This document shows positions 36,501-47,790 of a stretch of 64,000 bases of DNA, piece after piece (position 1 is the stretch's first letter; the number at the start of each line of letters is the position of its first letter). The stretch is from Oreocharis arfaki. Its lineage: Eukaryota > Chordata > Aves > Passeriformes > Paramythiidae. The notes beneath the pieces were generated by a model that was given only the letters and a program-made list of their open reading frames with translations, made no database searches and was not told the DNA's origin. The DNA is taken from assembly GCA_013398015.1 (NCBI GenBank), contig VZRR01008214.1, forward strand, positions 879,976-943,975, read 5' to 3'. A program made the translations under genes and the position numbers.

Positions 36501-39181
36501 TAACAGCAATTTATTTCCTATGTGACATATTTTAGCCCTTGGCTCTTATGGTTCCAGTTAGAGTGATCAAAGATAAAACTTCTTTAGCTGCTTGGCTACT
36601 GCTCTGTACTGGAAGCTCCCCAGTTCTTGATTCTGCCATACGAAAAGAACATACAAGAATTTAATCTACTTCAAACAAAACAGCTGTCTTGTCTAAAAAT
36701 ATCCTTTAAAGCTTCAACAGTTTGAAAGAGTAGAAGGAAGTTACGATTGCAACATCTATTAGACGAGAATGTCTCTTCTTTCCCTACAGAGAAGTTTACT
36801 CTCAAGCCTTGCCTAGCTAGTCACATAGGGTAAGGTATAGCAATTAGTAGATTTTTGGAAATTTAAACAGAGCAAAGTGCAAAAATGAAAACAGATAATA
36901 TAAGGCTTTTTTGCTAGCAACTTGACATTTCATTTTATTGAGAAAAAAGGTATAAGCAGACAAAAAATCTGTAAAAGTATACTTAAGGGTCAGGATCAGC
37001 CCTTCTTCTTTAAGGTATCATGTATGTAAAGATTTGCATGCAAAGTAGAAAAGGGAAAGGGGAAAAAAACAAATACTAATCATTGCTTTTAACAGAAAGC
37101 ATCTGTGATGCTAACTTGGGAACAAGTACAATAGGAGTTAGATTATTATAATGCCACATGTTGATCAGACTGAAATAATCCCTGCACTTGTCATCAAGGA
37201 GTGAAGATGTTGACCATACTTGAACAGGATGCCAATCTTCCCCAACCAGAAACACCAAAAAGCCAGCTAAAAAAGAGTGCCTTGCTGGCTTTAAGCACAG
37301 TAGGAAATCTACCAAGCTTTTTTCAGCTAGAAGTCACTGTTTTGTACTCTGCATGCACTGCATTTGGTGGTCTTCATTCTCAAATGAGAACTACCATACC
37401 AATAGTCCTAAACAGTTCGTTTTAAATGCACATAATACAATTGTGAAGTACTTTCTATATAACTTTATAATTTTATCCTATCAACTGATGTACTATTAAC
37501 AGAGAATAGCATTTTTCTGCATCTTGTTCCGTGGTCATACTTGTAATAGAAGTACCCAAAGAGAGTTCGGTGTGACTTTATTTCAATTTTCAGAAAAATG
37601 TTTTTCTCTAGTCAAAGTCCTCTTTACTCTGCTTCCAAAAGGGTCAGCAGCCTATCCCTACATCTTTACTGAGACTTTGAGCATGTTCCTATTGGAGGCT
37701 TTTCTGGGTGGTAACACCACTTGTTGAGAGAAAGATACATTTCTCCAAAGTTCTGAAGAAACTTGACACTTCTTCTTTTCAGTGTGCACAGAGTCAATCT
37801 CTGGATGCTAAAGACAGTGTTGGTCAGATTTAAAAGGATTTCAAATTATTTAACACTATGGATATTGGAATAGAAGCATAAAAATTGCTGGGTATTTTTT
37901 CTCCTTTGCTTTAGACATCTTTTTCTTGAAGAAAACAAAATTACAGTGAAGAGAGATTAAGATAATAAATACAAATGTCATCCTTTGTTTCTCTTTGCAT
38001 ATATACCAGGCTAATTATCAGAGCATTCAGTGACTCCTTTCTTACATCAGTAAATGAAAGACCCATTTTCCTGAAAATGTGTGGTCCTCTTCAGTGCTAT
38101 TCCAAACCTAATGAAGAGCTCAACAAAAAAACAGTTTTAAAAAAAATCTATGTAAATACGTGAATGAATTCTAAATTTACTGCCCTTATCTAGACTATTG
38201 CACCCTACTTAAAAACCTCAAATATATTTCACTGAGAGTTTAAGTATTTGAAGATGGTGAGCTCAAAGCCAATCTCAAATTACTATCTTTGACACATCCA
38301 AGTGTGGCAGATGTAGAGCAGAACCATGCTGTCACAGGCACAGTACAAGGAAACTTATGCATACTGTATTTTTTCCTTACATTTTACTCACTATTTGGAC
38401 CCCCATGTGAGTACTGTATACTGGTTTCCTTACTGTCATAGAATTTTGAGTTATTTATTTCAGTTATTGTCCTTTGGTTGTCTTCTAATTGAAATACAAA
38501 CAATTCTATATTCAAAGCAAAATACGCTTCAAATTCATCAAGCATTTTTCAATCAAAGCATTAACAGTTGGGTACGATAAACAAAGAAAGATAGTAGAGT
38601 TTGAACACTGAATTTCTTACTAGGTCATTAGAAAAATATAACGCATATTTGATGGAAGATTTTTAAACTTGCAAAAGAGTAATCTGATTAATTCTTCCTT
38701 TTTTTGTATACCTGATTGCAAGGTAACAGGGGTAATTAGGAGAAGAAAAGTGAAGGTAGCGATTCATAAAGCACAAGCTATTTGAATTAGCAAAACCTTA
38801 TCTCTGCTCTGCACTACTTTTGAAGCTGCTCTGAATTTGAAGTGAGAGTTCGTCATCTCCACTGAAGAAGGCAGAAATCACTGGTAAAGTATTTGAAATT
38901 ATACTTGGCTACTGCTGTCCTGTAGCCCATGGAAATCATGTTAAAAGGCAATATATAAGCAAACTGTACGTTTTACCGACAAAATAACTCAGGCTGGGAC
39001 TGAAGGCCCTGGTCTGGGCTTACACAAGGGAGTTCTGTATGAGGCTGTTCAGGGCAGTTAAAGCTTCATACTTAACTGTTGTGAGAGTACTTTCATGTAC
39101 TACTAGAAATGAAGGACAGCTTTCATTCCTGACAGTAAAATGAGTATTACAGCATTTCTGTAATCTTATCTATGGAAATAC
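33516..39181. other. Intergenic DNA, long stretch without a gene
   Basis: AT-rich. I recognise no transposon, RNA gene or coding sequence. ORFs such as 35637-35837 and 37201-37425 (+) lack domain resemblance and splice context. Confidence 0.55.
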
Positions 39182-41470
39182 AGAGAATCATACAATAATT
39201 TGGAATGACACAAACCATAAGAGGCTGTTAGTCCCACCTCTAGCTCAAAGCAGGGTCAGCCATAAAGTCAAACATGGATGTTCAGGGCTGGAGACTCTCT
39301 AGACAAGCTGTACTAACTAATGACTGTGCTCATTACTTGCCTGTTGAAGTGACCTAGAAGCTGCAATCTCCTCCCCAGAAAAGCAATAATATTCTGTTGC
39401 TGTTACTATTGAGTTCTGTATTTCCCCATCCCTTTTCTTCCTCATACGTCTCCCCTTCCCACACTGTCCTGCCTTCCCTGCCCCTGTTCCTGGCCACTCC
39501 CTCGGGTTCTCCCTGTTGGCCCCTGCACCCCAACTCCGCCCATGCACTGGCCCTGTGCCCTGAGACCACTGCCCTGTGTGCTGTCTCTGTCCCCACCCCC
39601 AACCCATGCACAAAACCCCAGACCCTTCCCCATTCCTCGTCTTTGCCTCTGGTCTTTGCCTCTGGTTACCATGTGAATAAAGATCTCCTGAGATCACCAT
39701 GCAGGGACCATCTTCTCGCCTCCTTTGCTGCCGCTGTGTTGCAGGAGCAGACAAAACCTGAGCTGGCCTTTGGCTCCCCCAGCCAGGGACAGCGCAGTGA
39801 CAGCCTTCAGAGGGGAGGCTGGGGCACCAGGGCGCTGACCCAGGCTTGGGGAGAGATGCTCTCCGGTAAATCTGCTTGTGGCCTGCCTGCCACCACAGAA
39901 AGCCACAAACTGCAACGGCCTGTGATCATTACTTAGAAGTTTTCATATACAGTCTGAACCTTTCTTCTTTTAACTTATGCGTATTGTTCTGTTCCATTAG
40001 GAACCCCTGGAAAGATACTTTCTTATCTTGATGATCTCCCCACAGATGTTTAATGGCTTCTAAGAGGTTTCACCATAGTCATCCCTTTTCCACACTGAAT
40101 CAGCCTCTCCTCACAAGGAAAGTGCCCTGGCCAGCATAGTGGCTTTTCACTATACTCTCCCTAGATTATTGATTTCTTTCTGTTTGCAACCAAAAATTAG
40201 ACATAGTATTCTAGATGCAGTCTAATGAGAGCTGACTAAAGAAAAACAATAATTTCCCTTGATGGACTGGCTGCACTTCTGCTAACACAGCACAGGAGGC
40301 TCTTGGCTCTCTTTGCTGCCAGTGCATACTGCTGGGTGATGATCAGCTTGCTGTCTGGCAAGATGCCCAGGGCCTTTTGAGCAGAGCTGCTTTCCAGGCC
40401 ATCAGACCCTACCCTGTAATACTGTCAGGGATTCTTTCTTGCCAGGCACAGGGTGTCCCATTGAGGACAAACTCATGTTGATCCCCTCATCCAGCCTGTC
40501 TAGATCGTCCTTGATGGTACTCTTGTCCTCGAGTGCAGTGACTAGTCCACCTACCAGTTTGGTGCCATCTGCAAACTTGATAAGGGCACACTGAGACTCC
40601 TCTCAGTCTTTTATAAAGACATTAAATGGGATCAGTCCCAGGACAGGCCTCGGTGCCACTACCCTTGTTACCAGCATCTAGGTGGAGTATCACCCATTAA
40701 CCTTTACCCTGTGTCCAACAGTTCAAATGCTTTTCTTTTTTTTTTTCCTTTTTCCTTTTCCTATCTAGTTGTCCATTCATCCAAACAACATTCCTACCTG
40801 GACACAAGAATACTGTTGTGACAGAATGGCAATAGGCATCCTAAAGACTAAAAAAATGGCATCCAGTGCCTCTTAACTAGATATCCAGGCATACCATAGA
40901 AAGCAATTGAGTTTGTCAGGAATGATTTGTCTTGATAAATTCATGGTGGCTATTCCTAACCAGATTTTTCTTTTCCAAGTGCCCAAAAATTTCGAAAGGA
41001 TTCATTCTTTGATTTTCTCAGGGACTGTGGTGAGGCTGACCAGCCTGTAGTTCTCTAAATTGTCTCCAAACTTTTTAGTAGATGAGTGAAACATTTGCAT
41101 TCTTCCATTAATTGGAGATTCCCCTGATAAAAATAACTTTTCAAAATGCTAGAGTTGCCTTGCAATGACACCGGCAGTTCTCATCGCCCTTGGATATAAG
41201 GTGTCCATCCTGTAGACTTACATGCTCAAGTTGTCTGAAGTGATCCTTGACTCACGCCTCATTCGCTGCTAGCAGATCTCTTCCTTGAATCCTGCTTTTT
41301 AACACAAGGGCTAGGGACACCTTGTAGGAGGAAGCTTTCCCTTTGCATCCCTTTGCTGAGCCAAAGAACACATTCAGTGCCTCAGGCTTATCTGTTTCCA
41401 GCTTTAATTTATTCCTCCAATACAGTCCAGAAAACGCTTCCTTTAACACTTTTGAGTTTTCAGCAAATAT
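39182..41470 (-). mobile_element. Long CR1 LINE, antisense, interrupted by an LTR
   Basis: The antisense 3' end begins near AGAATCATACAATAATTTGG. CR1 resumes after the LTR at 39934 and proceeds through the landmark GATAAGGGCACACTGAGACT, an A/T-rich patch at 40735-40770, and the reverse-transcriptase region to about 41470. Excluding the LTR it is about 1.7 kb, the longest CR1 copy of the window. It is heavily mutated, with no open frame. Confidence 0.85.
39338..39928 (+). mobile_element. Solo LTR inserted in CR1, with 5-bp target duplication TTACT
   Basis: It begins TGCCTGTTGAAG and ends CGGCCTGTGATCA, giving TG...CA ends, and is flanked by TTACT at 39333-39337 and 39929-39933. Length is 591 bp. 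An AATAAA at 39676-39681 gives + orientation. The core is C-rich and GC-richer than the flanks. The segments CCTGGCCACTC, CCCTGTGCCCTGA and CTTCTCGCCTCCTTTGC recur in the 53-kb copy, so the two are one family. No internal retroviral genes are present. ORFs across the C-rich core are compositional artefacts. Confidence 0.9.
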
Positions 41471-42061
41471 AAGTGTCAAAACTTTTACAAAATTAGAAAA
41501 AAATTAATTTTAATAATTTTAAAGTAAAGGGGTTTACTCTCAGTTTTCTGTAATAACCTACTGGAATACTAATTTTAAATAGTGGGGGCATTATGTAACT
41601 CTTATAAAAATGTACAAACTATGAAACTTAGAAAGCTTTCCAAAAGTGTTGGTGCTCATAAATCATACTTGAAGTAAAATGTCATTGTGGCTTTGGAAAG
41701 CCTACACTTAATAAATCATTGCTCAGCAAAAGATTATCTCCCTGCATGAAAGAGAGAATAGTGGGTACACGTCATATAATTGTAGCTTTTCATTCAGAGG
41801 GAAGAGGGGGACAGAAGTATTGTAAACCATACCCCTTTTTAAAGGATATGCATTTAAAAGAATACTGAAAAGTAATGGACCTATTTAATGTTGATTGGAC
41901 AAAGTTACTCCACTGTAAAAATTTGTCAGTTGTTATTAGTGTTGGTAAAAATATATAATGCATATCTTGATTTAATGGGATTTAATAATTTTATTTCATC
42001 CTTTAAATATCCTTTCCCTTCATGTTTTTGCCTAATCTCTCTGTTGTCATTTCTTAATTAA
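41471..42061. other. Intergenic DNA, nothing recognised
   Basis: AT-rich sequence between two CR1 copies with no feature that I can name. Confidence 0.5.
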
Positions 42062-42130
42062 GAATCACAGAAATACAGAATCAACTAGGTTGGAAAAGAC
42101 CCTTGAGATCATCAAGTCCAACCTACAAAC
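42062..42130 (-). mobile_element. CR1 LINE 3'-terminal fragment, antisense, very short
   Basis: AGAATCACAGAAATACAGAA, then TCAACTAGGTTGGAAAAGAC and ATCATCAAGTCCAACC. This is the same antisense CR1 3' end as at 6246. Only about 70 bp remain. Confidence 0.85.
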
Positions 42131-42349
42131 TCCTGAAATTGCGAGTGAGGAGAGTTTAAATTCTGTTCTCCTTCCATAACATTAGCACAAACAAATGACA
42201 GGACATCGCTTTGTAAGACAGGTTTCACAGCAGGAAGGTTTAAAGGTTTGCATTTTTCCCAGCTGAAAGAACAGTAGACTTAAGAGAGCAACTAGATCCA
42301 ATAATTAATTTGGTTACAGATGTTGTATTAAAACAATTTTGAACAACAA

Positions 42350-42870
42350 CTTATTTGTTACTGTTGTTGTCGTTGTTGTTGCTGTCGTTTTTGTCTGAAG
42401 CCCCTCCCACCCCCTCAAACCTTCTGTGTTATTCGGTACCTGATTGGTTGTATTGTATGTCTGTTCCGTTGTACCCTCCCCCCAGTTATTTTGATTGGAC
42501 CCCTGACCCTCAGATCCCTCCCTCACTCGAACCCTGTTGGCTGTTACCCTGGGCCCCTCCCCTATCCAGTGCCCCTTAAAACCCCATGTCAGGGGAGTGC
42601 TCCTCGGAGTTCTCCCTCCGTTCCTCTCCGCTCCTGACCCCCGTTTGTCCGTCCTGAATAAAGGAGACTTGGAGGAGACCCCCTCTCGCCTCCCTTCGCC
42701 TTTCTCCGTTGCCGCTTGACTGCGCCTCTCCCTAAACCTCTCTGGGAGCCGTCACGCCTCTTGGCGTGAGACACCCGCGCCTTGCCTGAGCCTCGATTCC
42801 TTCCAGCTCCAGGCCCCCCAGAGCCGGCATCTCTTGACGAGGCCAGAGAGACCCCAGGCAACAGCTGCAG
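42350..42870 (+). mobile_element. LTR of a third family, CpG-rich, probably young
   Basis: Its core shows LTR architecture in + orientation: two inverted CCAAT-type ATTGG boxes (about 42442 and 42493), TTAAAA as a possible TATA variant near 42576, AATAAA at 42657-42662, and a C-rich downstream region. A 7-bp perfect hairpin (TCACGCC, loop TCTT, GGCGTGA) lies at 42752-42769. CpG density is high between about 42600 and 42800. The outer boundaries and target duplication could not be fixed; the left side merges with a GTT-rich tract (42355-42390). It shares no obvious sequence with the 39-kb or 53-kb LTRs. Confidence 0.7.
42355..42390 (+). repeat. GTT-rich imperfect microsatellite
   Basis: GTTACTGTTGTTGTCGTTGT followed by TGTTGCTGTCG. 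It lies at the left edge of the CpG-rich LTR and may belong to it. Confidence 0.7.
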
Positions 42871-44071
42871 ACTATCTGTGTGTCTATTGTACCATTTTCT
42901 GAACAAGCTGCTCTTGCTAACATTCCCGTAGTTGCTTCTAAAATACGTCAATTCAGCAGTGCAATGCTACTGCTAGTGCCATCCAAAGATCAGTCTAAGT
43001 GTAGTGTTCTCCATATCAGCCACAGGCCCAGGAACAGAGGGCAAATAAAGGAAGGGTTTGATATATTATCTCTAGCAGGTAATCAGTGATAATTTGTGGA
43101 AATAATGAGGAAAACTGATAGTAAATTACATTAAATTGTCCTTATATACATATTGAGGGCCTAAACTTGAATATGTTAGTTGTTCATAACATTTATTATC
43201 TTCTATGGGAATTTTACATCCCTAGGAATTACAAGTTCATGTGCTGTTTTCTAAATTTATGAAAAGGAAGATGAATATGCTCAAAATAGAAAAAACATAT
43301 TCGAGGGTATTAGTAGCGAATAATGTTTACTGTTTATAACATGTAGATATAGTAACTTACAGCTTAAATTGTGTACTTCAGGTTTAGTTTGGGGCTGGAA
43401 TAAATTCTGAAGACACATTAAAAATGAAAAGTATGAGAAAGACAGAAGAAGTGACAAAGGAACAGTTGGTGGAAATAAGAAGTTTGTGGGAAAAAACCAA
43501 TTGTACAGTGACAACAGTAGAGGAGAACAAAAGAAATTATTTTACTGCGAACAAACTTTGCTAAATTCACTTATTTATCATGTCCAATTACTTCAATTCA
43601 CAGTAATATAATCAGTGTATTTCAGGAATATTTAATGATGCATTCATTTTTGCACATATGCTCCAATCTCTACTGTTGAAAATTCATTTATTATGCTGTT
43701 GTATAATACTATTTATTACACAATGTCAAATCATAAATCTTTGATGTCTGCCCCCAAAAGGTGTGTATTTACAGGCAAAAGAGAGGTGTCTCTCAAAGCA
43801 GAATTATGCATTTCAAAACAACCATACAGACCAGGCACAAAGTAATAATCAAAAGTATTTTAAAATGTTATTTTTATTATTTATGAAATAAAAATAAAGA
43901 AGAACCTGTTTCTTTTCAAGAATAGATTATGCAGCAGTGTTACATCAATCACACTAAGGTATTTTACCAAAAAAACCCCAAGAAAACCCTAAGGAAAATT
44001 GGTAACTTCCAGTTTAGGCTGCTTTCCATTATTTCTTAAACCTAACTACTTCCATATTTCATATTTCTCCC
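42871..44071. other. Intergenic DNA, nothing recognised
   Basis: AT-rich sequence; short ORFs only, none with family resemblance. Confidence 0.5.
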
Positions 44072-44640
44072 TCTACTCTGCATTGGTGCTGCCTCACCTT
44101 GAGTCCTGTGTGCAGTTTTGGGCACCGCAGTATAGGATGGATATAAAACTATTAGAGATCATCCCAGGGTGGGGGTCTGTGAAGATGGTGAAGGGCCTTG
44201 AGGGGAAGCTGCATGAAGAATGACTGTGGTCACTTGGTTTTTCACACTGAAGAAGAGGAGACTGAGGGAAAACCTCATTGGGATCTGCAGCTTCCTCGTA
44301 AGGAGAAGTGGAGGGGCAGGCACTGACCCCTTCTGTCTGGTGACCTGTGGTTGGACACAAGAGAATGGTAAGAAACTGTTCCAGGAGAGGTTTAGGTTGA
44401 ACACTAGGAAAAAGGTTCTTCACCCTGAGGGTGATTGGGCACTGGAACAGCTCCCCAAGGAAGTTTTCACAGCACCAAGCCTGACAGAGTTCAAGAAGTG
44501 TTTGGACAACGCTTTCAGGGACATGGTGTGAGTCTTGGGGATGGTCCTGTGCAGGGCCAGAAGATGGATTTTGTTGACCCTTCCTTTTGTGCTACCTTCC
44601 AACTCAGAATAGTCTATCCTTCTATAGTTCTGTGATTAAT
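44072..44640 (+). mobile_element. CR1 LINE 3'-end fragment, sense
   Basis: It contains GAGTCCTGTGTGCAGTTTTG, CACTGAAGAAGAGGAGACTG, AACTGTTCCAGGAGAGGTTT, and a CR1 tail remnant near 44620-44635. These follow CR1 3' order. It is 5'-truncated and degenerate. Confidence 0.9.
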
Positions 44641-47462
44641 TGTGTATTCCAAAGTTTTTACTCAACTTCAACTCATTCTTATTTAGATAGGAATAAATTT
44701 CAAGTATGCCAATATTTGTAGTAACAGTGGGTTTTGGACTTAGATTATGGTGATCTTTGTAGTGGATTACTGTATCAACAGATTGCTACAGTTAGATTGC
44801 ATGTTATTTTCATTTCATGTCTAACTTCCCAAATGCCCACACATTTGAGCAGCTATTATTTTATCACCTTTTTTTTTCCTCTTGGTATACCTTAATTACA
44901 GAATCACATCAGAAAATGTGTTACACAGTTTTTGCTGTAGCTGCTATAAATGTTATGAATTGGATCATATTTGCAAATCATTGATGTTCTAGTACAAAAG
45001 AGAGTTCAAATTATCTGTGAAGGAAAAATTTGTTGAGAATTGTTGACTACTTAAAAATATTGTTAAATTTAAGAAATTCCTGAGCAACTCGGGGTGTGCC
45101 TGGGGGAAATACATGTGTTTGCATTATTCTTATACTCCAGGCATCTACTTTTTTGCTACCTCTAGAGACAGGACACAAAGTATGGTGGGTATTTGATTTA
45201 AATCCATAAGGGTTTTTTATGATAGTCTTACTTATTTCTGATTCCTTCTAGTCTTTTTGCTTTATTTTGTTTTATCTGTTTTCATTTCTTGGTTGCTGTC
45301 AATACTACAGGAATCCAGTGCTGTAATCACAACCACCCATTGTGATAACTGTGTTTTGTTGTAATTTTATCCTTAATTATAATCCATTTAAGGATATAGC
45401 TTTCGTATGATATGTACTTACATTTGAGTTATCTTTTAAAGATGAAAAAGCATTGGTGTTTTTTAGTAATGGAGTTATTAAGACTATTATAAAAAAAAGT
45501 GCATATACCAGAAAAAGTGGTGTTTTAAGTTCTCTTAATATTCGCCCCTCTTAAAGAATTTATTGAGACTTCTGTTCTTATGCCAATTCACACAAGAATT
45601 GAACTGGACACCCTGCAGAAATGTGTAATCACTGACTTTTACCATGAGTGATTATAAAGATGGCATCTTGTGTACAACAATTAGCTAATTAATAAGTTAA
45701 TATATTGAACAAATGAAGAATTTAACAGAAGGGCACAGTAACCCAGACAAATGATCAACATAATGATATGAGAGATGTACAGGCAGTGCAGAAGATGCCA
45801 GTGCAACTGCCTGGAGAGTCTGCCAATGAACCAGATGCTGCTGTAGAGAAAATATGTTTCTCAGATGGCATCAGGGTAGTGTTTGTCATCTGAAAGTGAA
45901 AATGACTTATGTTTGTAATGTGATAGGGCAAATTGCATTGTTCCATCACCGTACAGTCATCTTTATTAAGTGTCTTTGGAAATCCACTCTGTATGTGGAT
46001 TTTACGTTTCATATTTCACTTGTGGCAGGAGTACCTCGTAAGTAATTGTGGGAAAAGGATTTGATTGCATGGTAGGTAAAGGATAGCACAGACAAGTGTA
46101 TTTTCTATTTTATCTTTAGGATAAACTGGACTCTTCCTCTACCCTTTGCATTTCAACACGTGCTTTTTCAGACTGTATGAGAGTAATAATTAATATTCTC
46201 ACTCTTAAGACTGGACAAAGATGAAGTTAAAGAGGTGTCAATGGCATTGCGATTCAGCGCCATTTTTCCTAGTTGAAAAATTCAGAAACTTTACAGGTTT
46301 TTTCTCTCTGTATGTATCTATCTAGGTCTAGAAAAATACAAATATAGATATATGGATTTATATAAAAACGCAGAGAATCCCAACTCCCTTCTTACTCTGT
46401 ATGAAGAAAAACAGACTTCGTCTTTCAACCTTTCTCCCACTAAAAGGCTTTCAAAAGAGAATGATCAATGACCAAGTGGTACTCTACTTCTGACATTATG
46501 ACAGATCTGGAATTCTTTGGACCACAGCCGAGTCTTAATGGCTTGGCAAGGAATTATGAACATAAAAAGGCCAAAATTATGTCTTAATGATATATCAAAT
46601 TTCTGAGAGAATGATTTATTTTTAATATCATCACAGGCAAATTTAAGGTGACACTCTCTGCTCCTCCACTGTAAAGAGATTCAGTGATAAATTACAAGCA
46701 AAAAAAGGCAATGGACAAAGTGAAATAGCTTTTTTTCCTGCTGGATTAAATGTGACAAGTGCAGGCAGAGCATAGAGTGAATTTTTGAAAAAATATTGTT
46801 TTTTTATACAGCTGAGAAATTTTGAGAAATTTTAAGAAATTCATTGCATAGTGCAAAATTGACCATGGATTTGTTTGTTTGCAATACCTAATGTCCTTAG
46901 CCATGTTGCATCACCTCTGTGTGAGTATATTTGAATATTTTAGTTGAAGTGAACATACTTTTGTATTTCCCCAACATTGAGTTTCTTTGGATTACTAATA
47001 AAACTAGAGTTCTCTGCTTAACAACAGAGAGCCTGGAATTGAAATAAACTGTTTAACTGATTGACATTTCCAGTACCTTGACCTAATGGCACTGGTCACA
47101 GCAAGATCATATATGTCAAATATAGAAAGAGAGAAGAAAGTAGGAGACATGGCAAACTGAACCGCACTGGGAGTGCCCATTATTTAGACAATCTTCCAGT
47201 GGTTTTAGGGATTTTCTGATCTTGAAAAATGACTACAGCGTAGAATCAAACCCACAAACATAGAAGGCCAAATCTAAATTCGTTAAGGTAATTATCATAC
47301 AATATTTTCTTCCCATTTTGAAAACATATGGACAATAATTTTACCATCTGAGAGATTCATCAAAGTAGATCTATGTTTTAGCATGCTAATAATAAATGTA
47401 ATAAAAATTCTACCTTCCAGAATTACATGCAGTAGATATGAAGCACAATTACTTTTGTACTA
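44641..47462. other. Intergenic DNA, nothing recognised
   Basis: AT-rich. It contains only a small tandem GAGAAATTTT repeat at 46813-46836. No gene is supported. Confidence 0.55.
46813..46845 (+). repeat. Short tandem GAGAAATTTT repeat
   Basis: Two copies of GAGAAATTTT and a third degenerate copy (AAGAAATTC) in tandem. Confidence 0.7.
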
Positions 47463-47790
47463 GATCACAGAATCATAAAATAGCCCTTGAATGATCATCT
47501 GGTCCAACATCTCAAGGCAAAGGCAGTCTAGATGAGAGTATCCAACACCCTGTTCAGTCACCTCTTGAACAGGGCTTCACCCCATGGTGACTTCATCACA
47601 TCCTTGGGGAAGTTCTTCCAGTGTTTGATTGTTCTCACTGTAAAAAAATCCTTCTTTTATCACTATGAAACTGCGCAGTACAACTTGCACTCATTGCCAC
47701 TTGTCCTATCCAAATATGAATGACCTGCAGCAGATTAGCACAAGTTTGTTGAAGTAATTGGAACTGTACCATTTGAAGAAAGGTTTCCAG
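47463..47790 (-). mobile_element. CR1 LINE 3'-end fragment, antisense
   Basis: It starts ATCACAGAATCATAAAATAG and GATCATCTGGTCCAAC, then CAACACCCTGTTCAGTCACC and TTGGGGAAGTTCTTCCAG. These are antisense CR1 3' UTR landmarks of an older subfamily. The right end is approximate. Confidence 0.85.

Noticed and set aside
39317..39936. ORFs of 145 and 179 codons on opposite strands
   Set aside because: They arise from the C-rich solo LTR core, where stop codons are scarce, and show no retroviral or host protein motif.
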